This document shows, piece by piece, positions 54,014 to 62,229 of a stretch of DNA of 64,000 nucleotides. The notes beneath the pieces are model-generated. The model made no database searches, was not told the DNA's origin, and was given only the letters and a program-made list of their open reading frames with translations. The stretch is from Solirubrum sp044628455 (GTDB lineage: Bacteria; Bacteroidota; Bacteroidia; Cytophagales; Hymenobacteraceae). The DNA lies in NCBI RefSeq assembly GCF_044628455.1, contig NZ_JBIYZW010000003.1:186001-250000 (forward strand), in the 5' to 3' direction. A program made the translations under genes and the position numbers. The first letter of the stretch is position 1. The number at the start of each line of letters is the position of its first letter.

Positions 54014-54889
54014 TTAATTGGCTGGCTTACGGGTGGCGCGGTACAGGCGGCCTTTCTCGTTGCTGAACACGAAATCGGTGTCGTTGACGAAGGTCAGCGC
54101 CTCGGCCTGGCCGCTGACGGCCACCGGCAGGCAGCTTTTGGCGCCGTCGAACAGGCGGCGGCCGGGCTGGGGCGCAATCAGGTACACATGGCCGTAGCCC
54201 AACAACGCCACCGTGCGGCCGTCGGGGCTGATGTCGGCCGAGGTAATCCAGGTGTTGATGCGGATGCTGTCGGCTAGGCGGGCCACGTGCTGGCCAGGAC
54301 GGGCCGGCAGGTGGTATTCCTTCACCCAGTTGCCCTTGCCGCGGTTTTTGGTGAACAGGTAGAGGCTGTCGTCGCGGAAGAAAAACGCCTCGCAGTCGAA
54401 GTTGCGCCGGGGCTTCTTGGGCGGAAACTTGCGCTGGTCGGGGTAGCGGAACGTGATGGTGTCGACCCGGGTGAACTGCGGGCCGCTGAGGCGGAAGATG
54501 CGCAGGTCGCGGCGCTTGTTGGCGTTGTTGCCGAAGTCGCCGATGTAGAGGTGCCCGCGCTGCCGGTCCAGGGCCAGGTCTTCCCAGTCCACGTTGGATG
54601 CCCCGCGTACCGGCAGCGTGCGCAGCAAATCGCCCTGGGGCGTCACCAGGTAGAGGTTGTTGGTGTTGCCCCCGTCGCCGTGGGTCCACAGGTCACCCTC
54701 GGCGTTGGCCTGGGCCAGCCCCGAGCTTTCCACCACCTCGTCGCGTACCATGCGCCCCACCTGCTGCACCGCGTAGTTCTGCGACACGCGGTCGAAGTTG
54801 CCGCGCCCCTGGTCGTCGGCACAGCCGCAGAGCACCGACTGCAGAAAGATAAAGAGGGGAACCAGCTTGTCGCGTAAGACGAAAAGCAT
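54014..54889 (-). CDS. Propeller-like lipoprotein, function unknown
   Basis: From ATG 54889 the 291-residue product has a lipoprotein signal (FIFLQSVLCGCADD), then repeated beta motifs: EGDLWTHGDGGNTNNLYLVTPQGDLLRTLPVRGASNVDWEDLALDRQRGHLYIGDFGNNANKRRDLRIFRL, FDCEAFFFRDDSLYLFTKNRG and DISPDGRTVALLGYGHVYLI. Such WEDLAL/YIGDFGNN patterns occur in beta-propeller lipoproteins of Bacteroidota. It is probably exposed at the outer membrane or in the periplasm, as a binding protein. The ATG 54889 fits the signal; an upstream start would add unlikely sequence. No operon partner is close. Confidence 0.75.
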   Translation of the reverse strand: MLFVLRDKLVPLFIFLQSVLCGCADDQGRGNFDRVSQNYAVQQVGRMVRDEVVESSGLAQANAEGDLWTHGDGGNTNNLYLVTPQGDLLRTLPVRGASNVDWEDLALDRQRGHLYIGDFGNNANKRRDLRIFRLSGPQFTRVDTITFRYPDQRKFPPKKPRRNFDCEAFFFRDDSLYLFTKNRGKGNWVKEYHLPARPGQHVARLADSIRINTWITSADISPDGRTVALLGYGHVYLIAPQPGRRLFDGAKSCLPVAVSGQAEALTFVNDTDFVFSNEKGRLYRATRKPAN

Positions 54890-55075
54890 GAGCGGAGGAG
54901 TTGAGTGAGCGGATGCGGCTACCAAGCCTACGGGGCGCTTACGCAAAGTATAGCCCGGCGGCTGTATTTACCGGCTGCATCCGGCCGCAGGCGTTCAGCC
55001 GCCGGGCAGGGCCGGCCGATTTCCGGGACCGGCAATCAAGCCAGGCGACGGATGCCCGTAGGGTGCTGCCGGCTT

Positions 55076-56050
55076 TCAAAAGCGCAGGTAGGGCAGCAGC
55101 TTCTGGTAAGTTTCGTCGTCGATAATGCGGATCTGGCGCAGGTCGGCGGGCTCGCGGAAGGGGCCGTGCTGGGCGCGGTAGGCCACCAGCACCCGCGCCA
55201 GGCGCTTGCCCAGGTAGGGGTGCTGGCACAGCTCCTCGAAAGCGCCGCCGTTCACGTTCAGCGGCGCGGGCTGGTAGCCGGCGCGCACGAAGGTGTACTT
55301 GCGCAGGCTGTCGACCAGGTCGGGCGCGTCGCGCAGCACGTAGATTTCGGCGGCCTGACCGGGCGAGGTGAAGCCGCCCAGCCGCTCGCGGTAGTCCACC
55401 AGCCGCGCGGCCAGTCGCCGCCCCACGCCGCGAATCTGCATGAGCTGGGTGGTGTCGGCCACATTCAGGTCGAAGGGCTGCAGGTTGCGCGGCTTGCTCA
55501 CGAACCGGCTTTTGGGCCACTCGCGCCGGGCAGAGTCGCGGCGGGGGTAGCGGCTGGTGTAGGGCTGGTCGGAGCGGGCAGGCAGGGTTTCGGGCAGCTG
55601 CAGGTAGGGAGCGAGGCGGGCGTACTGTTCAGGACTCAGCCCATAGGCTTTGCGCACCTGCTCCTTGGCCCGGAACCCACCGATGACCTCGCGGTAGCGT
55701 ACCAGCCGTCGGGCCAGAAAGTGCGGCAGCCCCCGGGCCTGCCAGCCGGCTTCATCCAAGGTGTTGGGGTCGAAGGGCGCCAGCGCAACCTGCGGCACGG
55801 CGGGGTAGCGCGACTGGCGCGGCGGGTAGCGGCGCGCGGCCGGCCGCTGGGCGGCCAGCTCGGCCGTCAGCTGGTTGAGCGCGCGCCGGTCCTGGGCCGA
55901 ATGGTAGCGGGGCAGGGCGGGCCGTAGCAGCAGGGGGGCGGCCAGCAGGGCCAGCAGCAGCAGGAGCAGCACCGCAAAGCCGTTGGTTTCGGTGCGGGAA
56001 AACCCGAAATGCCGGCGCACTGCCCGGCGCAGAGGCGTAATAAACAGCAT
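55076..56050 (-). CDS. Membrane-anchored helix-hairpin-helix (ComEA-like) protein
   Basis: The 324-residue protein has an N-terminal membrane helix (GFAVLLLLLLALLAAPLLL, residues 24-42) and then three helix-hairpin-helix segments. FDPNTLDEAGWQARGLPHFLARRLVRYREVIGGF is near 92-125; FDLNVADTTQLMQIRGVGRRLAARLVDYRERLGGF near 193-227; LNVNGGAFEELCQHPYLGKRLARVLVAYRAQHGPF near 263-297. ComEA-type proteins bind DNA during natural uptake through such modules, normally anchored in the membrane. Three modules are more than ComEA's two-motif core. DNA uptake is an inference from the fold; no other competence gene is in the window. Confidence 0.8.
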   Translation of the reverse strand: MLFITPLRRAVRRHFGFSRTETNGFAVLLLLLLALLAAPLLLRPALPRYHSAQDRRALNQLTAELAAQRPAARRYPPRQSRYPAVPQVALAPFDPNTLDEAGWQARGLPHFLARRLVRYREVIGGFRAKEQVRKAYGLSPEQYARLAPYLQLPETLPARSDQPYTSRYPRRDSARREWPKSRFVSKPRNLQPFDLNVADTTQLMQIRGVGRRLAARLVDYRERLGGFTSPGQAAEIYVLRDAPDLVDSLRKYTFVRAGYQPAPLNVNGGAFEELCQHPYLGKRLARVLVAYRAQHGPFREPADLRQIRIIDDETYQKLLPYLRF

Positions 56051-56648
56051 GATAAGTCACTAAAAAAAGCGTCGTCGGAATAAAGCCGCCGGCGCCACGG
56101 GGCGCAAGGGGCTGAAATAAAGTAAAGAAATCAGCGGGATAATACCTAGAGGGGCTGCCGCGCAGCAGGGGCGGGCTGCCTGGGACTGAAGCGCGGCTTT
56201 CTACAGGACGGCTTCAGCCGAACCAGCGGCGTGCGGCGGCGCCTGCTCAACCAGTATCCCGCGGCCCAGCCCTGACTGCGCTGGGCGACGGAGCCTTGGC
56301 GGATGTGCGGTATGGGTTTTATCCTAAACAGCTGTTCAGTACCCGGGCCGGGGTCAAGTTCCCATTTCCGTATAGGCACCGTATAGGCACTCCGTACTCA
56401 GAGTATACCCACGCCGGAGGCAGGCTATCGGCAGAATGCAATCGGCGGCTACCCGCTCCGGGGCTATAGAGGCCGGGAGCCAGCCGCCGCCGGGACTGTG
56501 GGAGAGAAAGGCAAGTACGCGTACTCCGTGCGCAGGAAGTGCGCGGAGTTGGCACGGGTCACGCTCACCGTCTGCGGCACGATGGGGCCGGGGCAATGGT
56601 CGGCGCGGCCAGCCGGGATGCTGCCCGAAGCGGGGCGGCCGGCTCAGC
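56051..56648. other. 598-bp intergenic region with an 11-bp duplication and a hairpin
   Basis: CCGTATAGGCA occurs twice in tandem (56368-56378, 56379-56389). A hairpin with ACTCC/GGAGT and GCGCA/TGCGC arms lies around 56523-56550. There is no convincing gene. Short open frames are present but lack codon bias and starts that I trust. Confidence 0.5.
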
Positions 56649-57602
56649 CTACTTCAACTGCGGCAGGCGATACACCTGAATGCCGGCCGGCACAAAGCAG
56701 TAGGCGTACTGCTCGCCCACCAGCACCTGGCTTACCGGCGCATCGGGGGGCGTGGGCAGGGGCTGGGTGCGCTCCTGCAGCTGGTAGAGGTGAAAGAAGT
56801 GCAGGCGGTTGTCTTTCAGGTAGTACAGCTCGTCGCCGCGGAAGCCGATGGTGCTCAGGCCGGTAAAGGGCAGGCGCTTGCGGAAGTTGCCCAGGTTGTC
56901 GAACACCCACACGTCGGAGTTGCGGTCGACCAAATAGAGGTTGTTCTGGTACTCGCGCAGAAAGCGGAAGTCGGGCTTCTGGCGGCCCAGCAGCAAGTCC
57001 AGCGGCGTCTGAATACTGAAGCGCTGCTGGCGGGGGCTGAACTGCGACAGGCGCAGGTCGCTTTCGTTGAGCAGCCACAGGTTCTCGTCGGGGGCCAGCG
57101 TGGCGGTGCGAATCTGCCCGTCGGTCAGCTCGGAGAGGCGGGTGCTGGAAATCGGGGCCAGGAAGCGGTCCAGGAATACCAGCTCCTGCCGGTCGTCGTA
57201 GAACACCAGCACCTTGGTGGTGTTCCAGGCTTCTACTTGGGCGGTGTGGCCGGGCAGCGGCGGCGAGTACACGGCCAGCGGCTGCCCGTCGGGGGCGAAC
57301 TGGCGCAGGTTGTTTTTGGCGTCGGCCACGTAGAGGTTGCCGCGGCGGTCGAGCGAGGCCGGGCCGGGCCGGGGCAGTTCGATGGTGCGCACCAGCGTCC
57401 AGGCATCGGCGGCGGCCGGCGCCGCGGTGGCGGCGGGCAGCGCCTGAGCCGGTGGGCGCACCGCGGCCGGGGCCGAGGGCGGAGTAGTGGCCGTCTGGGC
57501 CGCCAGCGTCAGGGGGAAAGCTAGCAGCAAGGCCCCCGCCAGCACCCGGGCGGCGGGGCGGTTACCCGCGGAAATGCTCAAGGGCCAGCTGCTGTCCGTC
57601 AT
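56649..57602 (-). CDS. Secreted propeller-like protein, function unknown
   Basis: The 317-residue product (ATG 57602) has a hydrophobic export segment (VLAGALLLAFPLTLAAQ, residues 20-36), an Ala/Pro-rich linker, and repeated motifs: LVRTIELPRPGPASLDRRGNLYVADAKNNLRQFAPDGQPLAV and LAPDENLWLLNESDLRLSQFSPRQQRFSIQTPL, which look like blades of a six-bladed propeller. It overlaps the lpxH gene by 41 bp; a GTG at 57545 would remove the overlap and give a cleaner signal peptide. It is placed last in a LUD-lpxH-propeller operon. No enzymatic motif is visible. Confidence 0.72.
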   Translation of the reverse strand: MTDSSWPLSISAGNRPAARVLAGALLLAFPLTLAAQTATTPPSAPAAVRPPAQALPAATAAPAAADAWTLVRTIELPRPGPASLDRRGNLYVADAKNNLRQFAPDGQPLAVYSPPLPGHTAQVEAWNTTKVLVFYDDRQELVFLDRFLAPISSTRLSELTDGQIRTATLAPDENLWLLNESDLRLSQFSPRQQRFSIQTPLDLLLGRQKPDFRFLREYQNNLYLVDRNSDVWVFDNLGNFRKRLPFTGLSTIGFRGDELYYLKDNRLHFFHLYQLQERTQPLPTPPDAPVSQVLVGEQYAYCFVPAGIQVYRLPQLK

Positions 57603-58356
57603 ACACCGCGTAGCTGCAATAATTGACCCATTCGCCCAGGTTCACGTAGCGGCTGCCCGGGCCGACTTCCACGTCGAGGGGCAGGTGGCGGTGGCCAAAC
57701 ACGTAGTAGTCGTGGTGCAGGCGCTTTTCCAGCTCGCGGCAGTACACCAGCAGCCACTCCTCGTCGCCGAAGTAGTGGTCGTCCTTGCCCGCGTTGCTGA
57801 TGCGGCTGCGCTGGCTCCAGCGGTTGGCAATGCCGATGCCCAGGTTGGGGTGCAGGCGCGCAAACAGCCACTGGGCCACCGGCGAGGCAAACACGCGCTT
57901 GAGCATCTTGTAGGTGTAGTCCTTGGGCCCGAGCCCGTCGCCATGGCCGATGTGGAAGCGCTGCGCGCCGATGGTCAGGCTCACCGGGTGGCGCAGCACC
58001 GGAATGCCCAGCTCCTCGGTGAAGTAGCCAAACATCCACATGTCGTGGTTGCCGGTGAAGAAGGTGATGGGCAGGCCCGCGTCGGTGAGCTCGGCCAGCT
58101 TGCCCTGCAGGCGAATGAAGCCGCGGGGAATGGCGTGGCGGTACTCAAACCAGAAGTCGAAGATGTCGCCCACCAGGTAAATGGCCGCCGCGTCGCGGGC
58201 CGCCATATCCAGCCAGCGCACGATGCGCCGCTCCCGCTCCTGCGAGGCCGCCGCCGAGGGCGCGCCGAGGTGAAAGTCGGAGGCGAAGTACACGCGCTGA
58301 CCCGGCCGCAGCGGCACGTCAGGCAGGGTGGGCAGCAGCTTAGGCGCCGAGGTCAT
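57562..58356 (-). CDS. lpxH: UDP-2,3-diacylglucosamine diphosphatase LpxH
   Basis: The 264-residue product from ATG 58356 has calcineurin-like phosphoesterase motifs in order: FASDFHLG, YLVGDIFDFWFEYRH, FFTGNHDMWMFGYFTEEL, HIGHGDGLGP and YVFGHRHLPLDVEV. These give the two-metal site of LpxH, which splits UDP-2,3-diacylglucosamine to lipid X and UMP in lipid A synthesis. It is membrane-associated, in the cytoplasm. The gene overlaps the LUD gene by 17 bp and the propeller gene by 41 bp. A TTG one codon upstream is possible. Confidence 0.93.
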   Translation of the reverse strand: MTSAPKLLPTLPDVPLRPGQRVYFASDFHLGAPSAAASQERERRIVRWLDMAARDAAAIYLVGDIFDFWFEYRHAIPRGFIRLQGKLAELTDAGLPITFFTGNHDMWMFGYFTEELGIPVLRHPVSLTIGAQRFHIGHGDGLGPKDYTYKMLKRVFASPVAQWLFARLHPNLGIGIANRWSQRSRISNAGKDDHYFGDEEWLLVYCRELEKRLHHDYYVFGHRHLPLDVEVGPGSRYVNLGEWVNYCSYAVYDGQQLALEHFRG

Positions 58357-58993
58357 CAATCAGAAACAAGGTGATGCTGCGCGGGCCGTGGGCACCCAGC
58401 ACCAGCGTTTTTTCAATGTCGGCCGTGCGGCTCGGGCCGGTGGCCAACCCCAGCATGGAAGGCAGCTTGTCGGCGCCGTAATGCCGGGTGAGCCGGGCCA
58501 GGGCGTCGCCGATGTCGGCCACAATCTGCGAGGCGCGGGCCAGCACCAACTGCTGATCGGGGTAGATGCTCAGGCGCCGCCCGCTGGCCGTGGCCGAGCT
58601 CAGCACCACCGAGCCGGTGCGCGCCACCAGGGCCTCGCAGCTGGTCAGCCCCGCGTCGGCGTGGGCAATAAAGCCGGCCTCGTCGCCGGTGAACACGATG
58701 CCGCCCGCGTGCAGCAGCTTCTTGAGCTCCGGCTCCCACACGTAGAGGTGCTCGAGGTTGCGCTCCTTTTTCAGGGCGAAGAGCTGGTCGAAGAAGTCGT
58801 TTTCGGAGGCGCAGTAAATGAAGGTGCCGCCCACCCGCACGAAGCTTTCGGCAAAGACCACCGTCAGATCGTCGGCCGGCGGGGCAAACAGCGGGGCCGT
58901 GAAGTTGGGCGTCGCGGGCGTGCCGGGGCTGGGCTTTTGCAAAGCCTCGCGGATGCGGCGCAGCACGATGTCGCGGGAAGTTTCGGACGGCAT
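58340..58993 (-). CDS. LUD domain protein (LutC/YkgG family)
   Basis: The 217-residue protein has the LUD signature: VVFAESFVRVGGTFIYCASE, AGFIAHADAGLTSCEALVARTGSVVLSSATASGRRLSIYPDQQLVLARASQIV and GPSRTADIEKTLVLGAHGPRSITLFLID. LutC-type proteins are part of lactate utilisation complexes with LutA and LutB, which are not next to it here. It lies upstream of lpxH on the same strand with a 17-bp overlap and may share its transcript. Conserved GPSRTADIE is intact. The role outside the Lut complex is not known. Confidence 0.88.
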   Translation of the reverse strand: MPSETSRDIVLRRIREALQKPSPGTPATPNFTAPLFAPPADDLTVVFAESFVRVGGTFIYCASENDFFDQLFALKKERNLEHLYVWEPELKKLLHAGGIVFTGDEAGFIAHADAGLTSCEALVARTGSVVLSSATASGRRLSIYPDQQLVLARASQIVADIGDALARLTRHYGADKLPSMLGLATGPSRTADIEKTLVLGAHGPRSITLFLIDDLGA

Positions 58994-59134
58994 AGACTAC
59001 AAAAATCACGGATTCCGGCGGATTTTTCGGATTCCCCCGAATCCGGGGATGATTTCCGCCCGGCAAGCCGGGCCGGAACCACCGTTTCGGGCCCGCTGCC
59101 GGTGCCGTTGAGCGGGCCTGGCAGCGCGCAGGGG

Positions 59135-59142
59135 TACCTTTG
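59135..59142 (+). promoter_or_regulatory. -7 box for the alpha/beta hydrolase gene
   Basis: TACCTTTG, exact TAnnTTTG, 43 bp before the ATG at 59186. A TTG at 59108-59110 is 24 bp upstream, somewhat far. Confidence 0.45.
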
Positions 59143-59185
59143 CCGCGGCACGGCGCACCGCCCGTTGTGTCCTTGCGATTTGCCG

Positions 59186-60001
59186 ATGACTGCTGCCGAA
59201 ACCGTTGCCCGCCACGAAACTAACCTAGCCGGGGCCGATTATTTCCTGCGCGTACTCACCCTGCGCGGGCCCGACCCGGCCGCCGACCAGCGCCCCTGGC
59301 TGGTGTTTCTGCACGACTCGCTGGGCTGCATTGCCCTGTGGCGCGACTTCCCGGTGCGGCTGGCCGCGGCCACCAGCTGCCACGCGCTGGTGTACGACCG
59401 CCGCGGCTACGGGCAGTCGGCGCCGCTGGGGGAAGGGCCGCGGCCCCACGACTACCACGCGGCCGAAGTGCCCGACCTCTGGCGGGTGCTCGATTTACAC
59501 GGCATCGAGCGGGCGGTACTGGTAGGCCACTCCGACGGCGGCACCATTGCCCTGCAGGCGGCGGCGCTGGGGCCCGAGCGCGTGTCGGGCGTGGTAACCG
59601 AGGGCGCACACGTGTTCGTGGAAGAGGAAACGCTGGCCGGCATCCGGCAGGCCCGGCAGCTCTACCAAACCACCGATTTGCCCGCCCGGCTGGCCCGCTA
59701 CCACGGGCCCAAAACCGAGGCCGTGTTCCGGGCCTGGACCGATACCTGGCTGCGACCCGACTTCCGAAGCTGGAACGTGGAGGAGTACCTGCCGCGCGTG
59801 CAGTGCCCGGTGCTGGTGCTGCAGGGTGCCGCCGACGAGTACGGCACCTGGGCGCAGGTCGATGCCATTACCGCGCAAACGGGAGGGCCGTCCCGCAGTG
59901 AGCGGCTGCCGGGCGTGGGCCACACGCCCCACAAGGAAGCTCCCGCCGCTACGCTGGGGCTGATGACGGATTTTGTCAACTCGGTGGTGGCTCCGGTCTG
60001 A
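59186..60001 (+). CDS. Alpha/beta hydrolase
   Basis: The 271-residue protein has the alpha/beta hydrolase pattern. WLVFLHDSLGCIALWRDFP is near residues 37-55, VYDRRGYGQSAP near 71-82, the nucleophile elbow AVLVGHSDGGTIAL near 111-124 (Ser in GHSDGG), LVLQGAADEYGTW (acid) and PGVGHTPHKE (base His near 251). Oxyanion residues appear to be HD in the first loop. No export signal is present. Relatives include esterases and haloperoxidase-like enzymes; the substrate is not evident. A terminator follows. Confidence 0.88.
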   Translation: MTAAETVARHETNLAGADYFLRVLTLRGPDPAADQRPWLVFLHDSLGCIALWRDFPVRLAAATSCHALVYDRRGYGQSAPLGEGPRPHDYHAAEVPDLWRVLDLHGIERAVLVGHSDGGTIALQAAALGPERVSGVVTEGAHVFVEEETLAGIRQARQLYQTTDLPARLARYHGPKTEAVFRAWTDTWLRPDFRSWNVEEYLPRVQCPVLVLQGAADEYGTWAQVDAITAQTGGPSRSERLPGVGHTPHKEAPAATLGLMTDFVNSVVAPV

Positions 60002-60029
60002 GGCCTGGCTTAAGCGGATGCCAACAAGA

Positions 60030-60057
60030 ACGGGCCCCAGCTACTGCAGGGGCCCGT
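60030..60057. terminator. Terminator between the hydrolase and PorE-like genes
   Basis: ACGGGCCCC (60030-60038) pairs with GGGGCCCGT (60049-60057), between convergent genes; no long T run. Confidence 0.65.
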
Positions 60058-60082
60058 CTCAGTGTGTGCGAAGTGGGCTGCC

Positions 60083-62203
60083 TTACTTGGCCACTACCTT
60101 GAACTCGGTGCGGCGGTTGAGCTGGCGGCCGGCGTCGGTGGTGTTGGGGGCCACGGGTTGGGTGTCGCCGAAGCCGGCGGAAGTGAGGCGGGCGGCGGCC
60201 ACACCCTTGCCGGTGAGGTAGTCGACCACGGCCTTGGCGCGGCGCTGCGAGAGGTCCTTGTTGTACTCGGCTTTGCCCACGTTGTCGGTGTGGCCCGAAA
60301 TTTCAATGCGCAGGTTGGGATACTCGGTGGTCAGCAGCTGCACCATGCGCTCCAGTTCGGCGGTGCTTTCCTTGCGCAGCGTGGCCTTGTTGAAGTCGAA
60401 GAAGATGTTGTTGAGCACCACTTTGGCGCCCACATCGAGCTTCTTAAGCGGAATGTCCTTGACCACCTGGGCGTAGGCCGCGCCGGCGGGCAGGTCGAAG
60501 TTCTCGGAGTGGAACAGGTAGCCATCCTTGCGCACCACAATGCCGTAGTTGGTGCCCGAGGGCAGCGACACCAGGTAGCGGCCCGACTGCGAGTTGCTTT
60601 GGAACGAGGCAATGGTCTGGGCCAGGGAGTTGTCGACCAGGTCGATGGTGGCTTCCAGCGGCGCCTTCGAGTCGGCATCGGTTACCACGCCCTTCAGAAT
60701 GGTTACCTGGGCCGAGGCAATGGCTACCGGCGGGGCCAGTAGGGTTTCGCGCAGCGGCGCGGCCCGCGAGGCCAGCAGCTGGTCTTCGCCCGACAGCACC
60801 GGCGGCTTCTCGGGGCCCAGGAAGGTAATCTGGTAGATGTCGCGGCTGCCCAGGCCGTCGTCTTCGCGGGTGCTGGAGTAGTAGCCGTGGCGGCCCGAGG
60901 CTGAAAGCACAAAGAACACGTCGTCGTCGGGGGTGTTGATGGGCCAGCCCAGGTTTTCGGGCTTGGTCCACTGACCGTTTTTCCACTCCGAGCGGAAGAT
61001 GTCGTAGCCACCCATGGAGTTGTGGCCTTCCGACGAGAAGTAGATGGTTTTGCCGTCAGGGTGCACGAAGATGCCGTCCTCGTTGTAGGGCGTGTTGATG
61101 ACCGAGCCCAGGTTTTCGGCCTTGCCGCGGCCTTCGATGTCGAGGCGCCAGATGTCGTGGCCGCCGCGGCCGCTTTCCACCGAGCCGTTGCTCACGAAGT
61201 ACAGCGTGCGGCCGTTGGGGGCGTAGGCCGCCGATGACTCGTGCGACTGACCGCCGTTGATGCGCCGGCCCAGCTCCTGGGGCTTGCGCCACTCGGCGCC
61301 CTTGAGCGAGGCCTCGTGCAGGTCGCCGGCGCCGTCTTCCACGTAGGTAATGAGGCGCTGGCCGTCGGGCGCCAGGGCCACCACCGCGTCGTGGCCCTTG
61401 GTGTTCACGGTGGGTCCCAGGTTGCGGGCCGGGCGCCAGCTGCCGTCGGCGTTGCGCTGGGTCATCCAGATGTCCTCGAAGTAGCCGCCGGTTTCGGGGT
61501 CCTTGTCGTCGCCGGTGCCGCCCTCGCGCCGCGAGGTAAACAGCATCACCGACTCGTCGGCCGTGATGACCGGGCCGTAGTCGGCCGCCACCGAGTTCAC
61601 GGCCGGCCCCACGTTGTCGATGAAGGCGCGGGTGGGGTTCTTCTGCAGCGCCAGGCCCGACTCGCACTCCTGAATCTTCTTGCGAATGTCGTTCTGGGTG
61701 GCCGTGGCATTCTTGGCGCCGGCCGGCGGCTGGGCGGCCTTGTACTCGGCAATGGCCTCGGTCCACTTGGCATTCATGTGCAGGGCCCGGCCCAGCAGGT
61801 AGTGCACGTTGGCGTCCACCTGCGGGTCGAGCTGGTAGGCTTTCTGCAGGTAAGGCAGGGCCTTGGCTTTGAGACCGGCCGAGCCGAGGTAGCAGTGGCC
61901 GATGCGGTAGTTGAGGCGGGCGTTGTTGGGGTTGAACTGCTGGGCGGCCAGGTAGTGGGGCAGGGCCTGCTCAAAGCGCGGCGGGTCGGCGTCGTACCAC
62001 TCATCGCCCAGCTTGATTTCCTTCTGGGCCGTCTTCAGCCCCTCTTTGTCGCCCGAAAACCGGTCTTTGGTAAATTCCACGCTCTGCGCCGAAGCCAGCA
62101 GCGCGCTGCCCAGGGAAAAAGCCACGCTCAGGGCCAGGGCGCGGCCCAGGAAAGCGTGGCGCAGGGCCACGAAGTTGGCCGGGTAAGAAGAAGTCAGGAT
62201 CAT
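60083..62203 (-). CDS. PorE-like OmpA family protein (TPR-PD40-CRD-OmpA)
   Basis: From ATG 62203 the 706-residue product has a signal segment (ALALSVAFSLGSALLASAQS) and then TPR motifs (about 40-160, NARLNYRIGHCYLGSAGLKAKALPYLQKAYQLDPQ). A PD40/WD40-like propeller (about 170-470) follows, with EESVMLFTSRREGGTGDDKDPETG, SAAYAPNGRTLYFVSNG and DGKTIYFSSEGHNSMGGYDIFRS. Then come a CarboxypepD_reg-like domain (about 500-570) and a C-terminal OmpA domain with EISGHTDNVGKAEYNKDLSQRRAKAVVDYL. This is the layout of PorE, a periplasmic peptidoglycan-binding component of type IX secretion. It follows the TPR protein gene. Confidence 0.85.
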   Translation of the reverse strand: MILTSSYPANFVALRHAFLGRALALSVAFSLGSALLASAQSVEFTKDRFSGDKEGLKTAQKEIKLGDEWYDADPPRFEQALPHYLAAQQFNPNNARLNYRIGHCYLGSAGLKAKALPYLQKAYQLDPQVDANVHYLLGRALHMNAKWTEAIAEYKAAQPPAGAKNATATQNDIRKKIQECESGLALQKNPTRAFIDNVGPAVNSVAADYGPVITADESVMLFTSRREGGTGDDKDPETGGYFEDIWMTQRNADGSWRPARNLGPTVNTKGHDAVVALAPDGQRLITYVEDGAGDLHEASLKGAEWRKPQELGRRINGGQSHESSAAYAPNGRTLYFVSNGSVESGRGGHDIWRLDIEGRGKAENLGSVINTPYNEDGIFVHPDGKTIYFSSEGHNSMGGYDIFRSEWKNGQWTKPENLGWPINTPDDDVFFVLSASGRHGYYSSTREDDGLGSRDIYQITFLGPEKPPVLSGEDQLLASRAAPLRETLLAPPVAIASAQVTILKGVVTDADSKAPLEATIDLVDNSLAQTIASFQSNSQSGRYLVSLPSGTNYGIVVRKDGYLFHSENFDLPAGAAYAQVVKDIPLKKLDVGAKVVLNNIFFDFNKATLRKESTAELERMVQLLTTEYPNLRIEISGHTDNVGKAEYNKDLSQRRAKAVVDYLTGKGVAAARLTSAGFGDTQPVAPNTTDAGRQLNRRTEFKVVAK

Positions 62204-62229
62204 CTGCGGAGAAATCAATCGGCCCGTGT

